The notes beneath the pieces were generated by a model. It was not told the DNA's origin. It made no database searches and worked only from the letters and a program-made list of their open reading frames with translations. From NCBI GenBank assembly GCA_003522145.1, contig DPGD01000054.1, forward strand, positions 1 to 31,762: a stretch of 31,762 nucleotides of DNA. The letters are read 5' to 3'. A program made the position numbers and the translations under genes. The number at the start of each line of letters is the position of its first letter. Within the stretch, counting starts at the first letter, position 1. Shown here one piece after another: positions 31,013-31,762 of the stretch. This DNA comes from Clostridiales bacterium. Its GTDB lineage: Bacteria > Bacillota > Clostridia > Oscillospirales > CAG-272.

Positions 31013-31762
31013 CGCCGTCCACCTCCACGGCGGGAGGAATAACCTGTTTTGCAACAACGACCATTCTGCCGTTTTGACGGCTGTATTCGCAGGTGGAAAG
31101 CGTAATCAGCTTATCGCCGTATTCGGCAGAAACGCCCGTATCGTATAAAGCAAGCTCCTTGCATTTTGCGATATAGGCGTCGAAATCCTCCGCGCTGTCC
31201 GCATTGACAAAGTGGTAATACTTGAACCCTTGCTCGGAATAGGCGGCGGTCTTGAACGCCGCCACAATTTCATACTCGCCAAAATCCGAAAGCGTATCAA
31301 ATCGGATTGTTTTGTGCTGCCTGTAAAAATCTTCGTCGGCATACTTGCAGAGATCGGCAAACATACTGCCGTTGTTCATGTGGTGGCCGTAAATTACGCA
31401 GTTGTCGGATAAACCGAGGTCGCAGTTTTCCTGCACATAGGGCACGCCGTAATCACTGTACTGCTTTTCAAAGCTGTGTTTCAGGTAGTAGTTCGGGTTG
31501 TCAATCGTCTGCATAACGGGATAGTCGATGTTTGTCCTCTCTATCGAAATCCAGCCCACAAAATCGCTGTTCTGTTCATACACCACAGCGTACTTTTCAA
31601 AAGCGGTTTGTTCAGGCTGCGGAGGTTCAGATTCCTGCGGCTCGTCGGCGGACGGCGTTTCGGCCTCCACAAGCGCGGCGATCTTGTCAAAGGCTTCGGC
31701 GCTCTGCTTTTCGTCTGCATACTGCCGCCAGAGCATAACGCCGGAGAAAAGGAAAAGGGCGG
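31002..31762 (-). CDS. class B sortase (5' end beyond the window)
   Basis: The frame is open to the window edge. The residues just before the first visible Met (31736) read ALFLFSGV, part of a membrane anchor, so the true start lies outside. The sortase domain shows FVGWISIERTNIDYPV, the catalytic histidine in IYGHHMNNGSMF, the cysteine in LSTCEYS and the arginine in NGRMVVVAK, the class B pattern. It should attach an element-encoded surface protein to the cell wall, perhaps one used in mating contact; no substrate with a sorting signal is in the window. The PP-loop gene follows with an 11-bp overlap. Confidence 0.92.
   Translation of the reverse strand, partial: ALFLFSGVMLWRQYADEKQSAEAFDKIAALVEAETPSADEPQESEPPQPEQTAFEKYAVVYEQNSDFVGWISIERTNIDYPVMQTIDNPNYYLKHSFEKQYSDYGVPYVQENCDLGLSDNCVIYGHHMNNGSMFADLCKYADEDFYRQHKTIRFDTLSDFGEYEIVAAFKTAAYSEQGFKYYHFVNADSAEDFDAYIAKCKELALYDTGVSAEYGDKLITLSTCEYSRQNGRMVVVAKQVIPPAVEVDGDET

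Noticed and set aside
19317..31762. Antibiotic resistance gene such as tet(M), or an oriT
   Set aside because: Searched for in the element because of its Tn916-like layout; no ribosomal protection protein is present and the relaxase/oriT region lies beyond the window.

Overview
The window is about 19 kb of a Bacillota (class Clostridia, probably Oscillospiraceae-like) chromosome followed by about 12.7 kb of an integrated conjugative element. The host assignment rests on the LL-diaminopimelate aminotransferase route to lysine and peptidoglycan, the glnA-ANTAR pair, tig-clpP-clpX in a row, strong Shine-Dalgarno sites, and a LexA box of the Gram-positive type. No 16S or other decisive marker is present.

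Region 1 (1-7973, minus strand) is one long run of genes behind a consensus promoter at 7945-7973. The order is glnA, an ANTAR regulator, pyrG, guaA, dapF, dapL and a small lipoprotein. Glutamine synthetase therefore shares a transcript with two enzymes that consume glutamine. The roughly 270-nt glnA leader holds several hairpins, two of them with interchangeable arms, which suggests attenuation controlled by the ANTAR protein. The first 23 bases look like the terminal inverted repeat of an IS3/IS150-type element lying outside the window.

Region 2 (8200-18600) holds a small membrane protein (minus), serC-serA (serine synthesis), a LexA-regulated Y-family polymerase with two SOS boxes, a flavodoxin-fold oxidoreductase read from a TTG start, tig-clpP-clpX, and a convergent MATE exporter.

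Region 3 (18845-19340) is the integration site. A tRNA-Leu(CAA) with a good promoter is broken after its anticodon arm. A second, complete tRNA-Leu(CAA) lies 120 bp downstream, flanked on both sides by inverted clusters of an 11-bp repeat that look like integrase arm sites.

Region 4 (19317-31762) is a Tn916-like element read mostly on the minus strand towards the integrase: int, xis, a MazF-like protein with a zinc ribbon, a 57-residue ORF, a sigma-like factor, a divergent Xre regulator and a cysteine-rich KTR protein. In the slot where Tn916 carries tet(M) there is an AT-richer cargo: an ECF sigma factor, its probable membrane anti-sigma factor, a lipoprotein, and a MacB/FtsX-type ABC transporter. 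A shared two-block motif lies upstream of both cargo transcription units and is the likely target of the ECF sigma factor. Conjugation genes follow: a CHAP-domain cell-wall hydrolase, a PAPS-reductase-like PP-loop protein, and a class B sortase cut by the window end. The relaxase, coupling protein, VirB4-type ATPase and far att site must lie beyond 31762.
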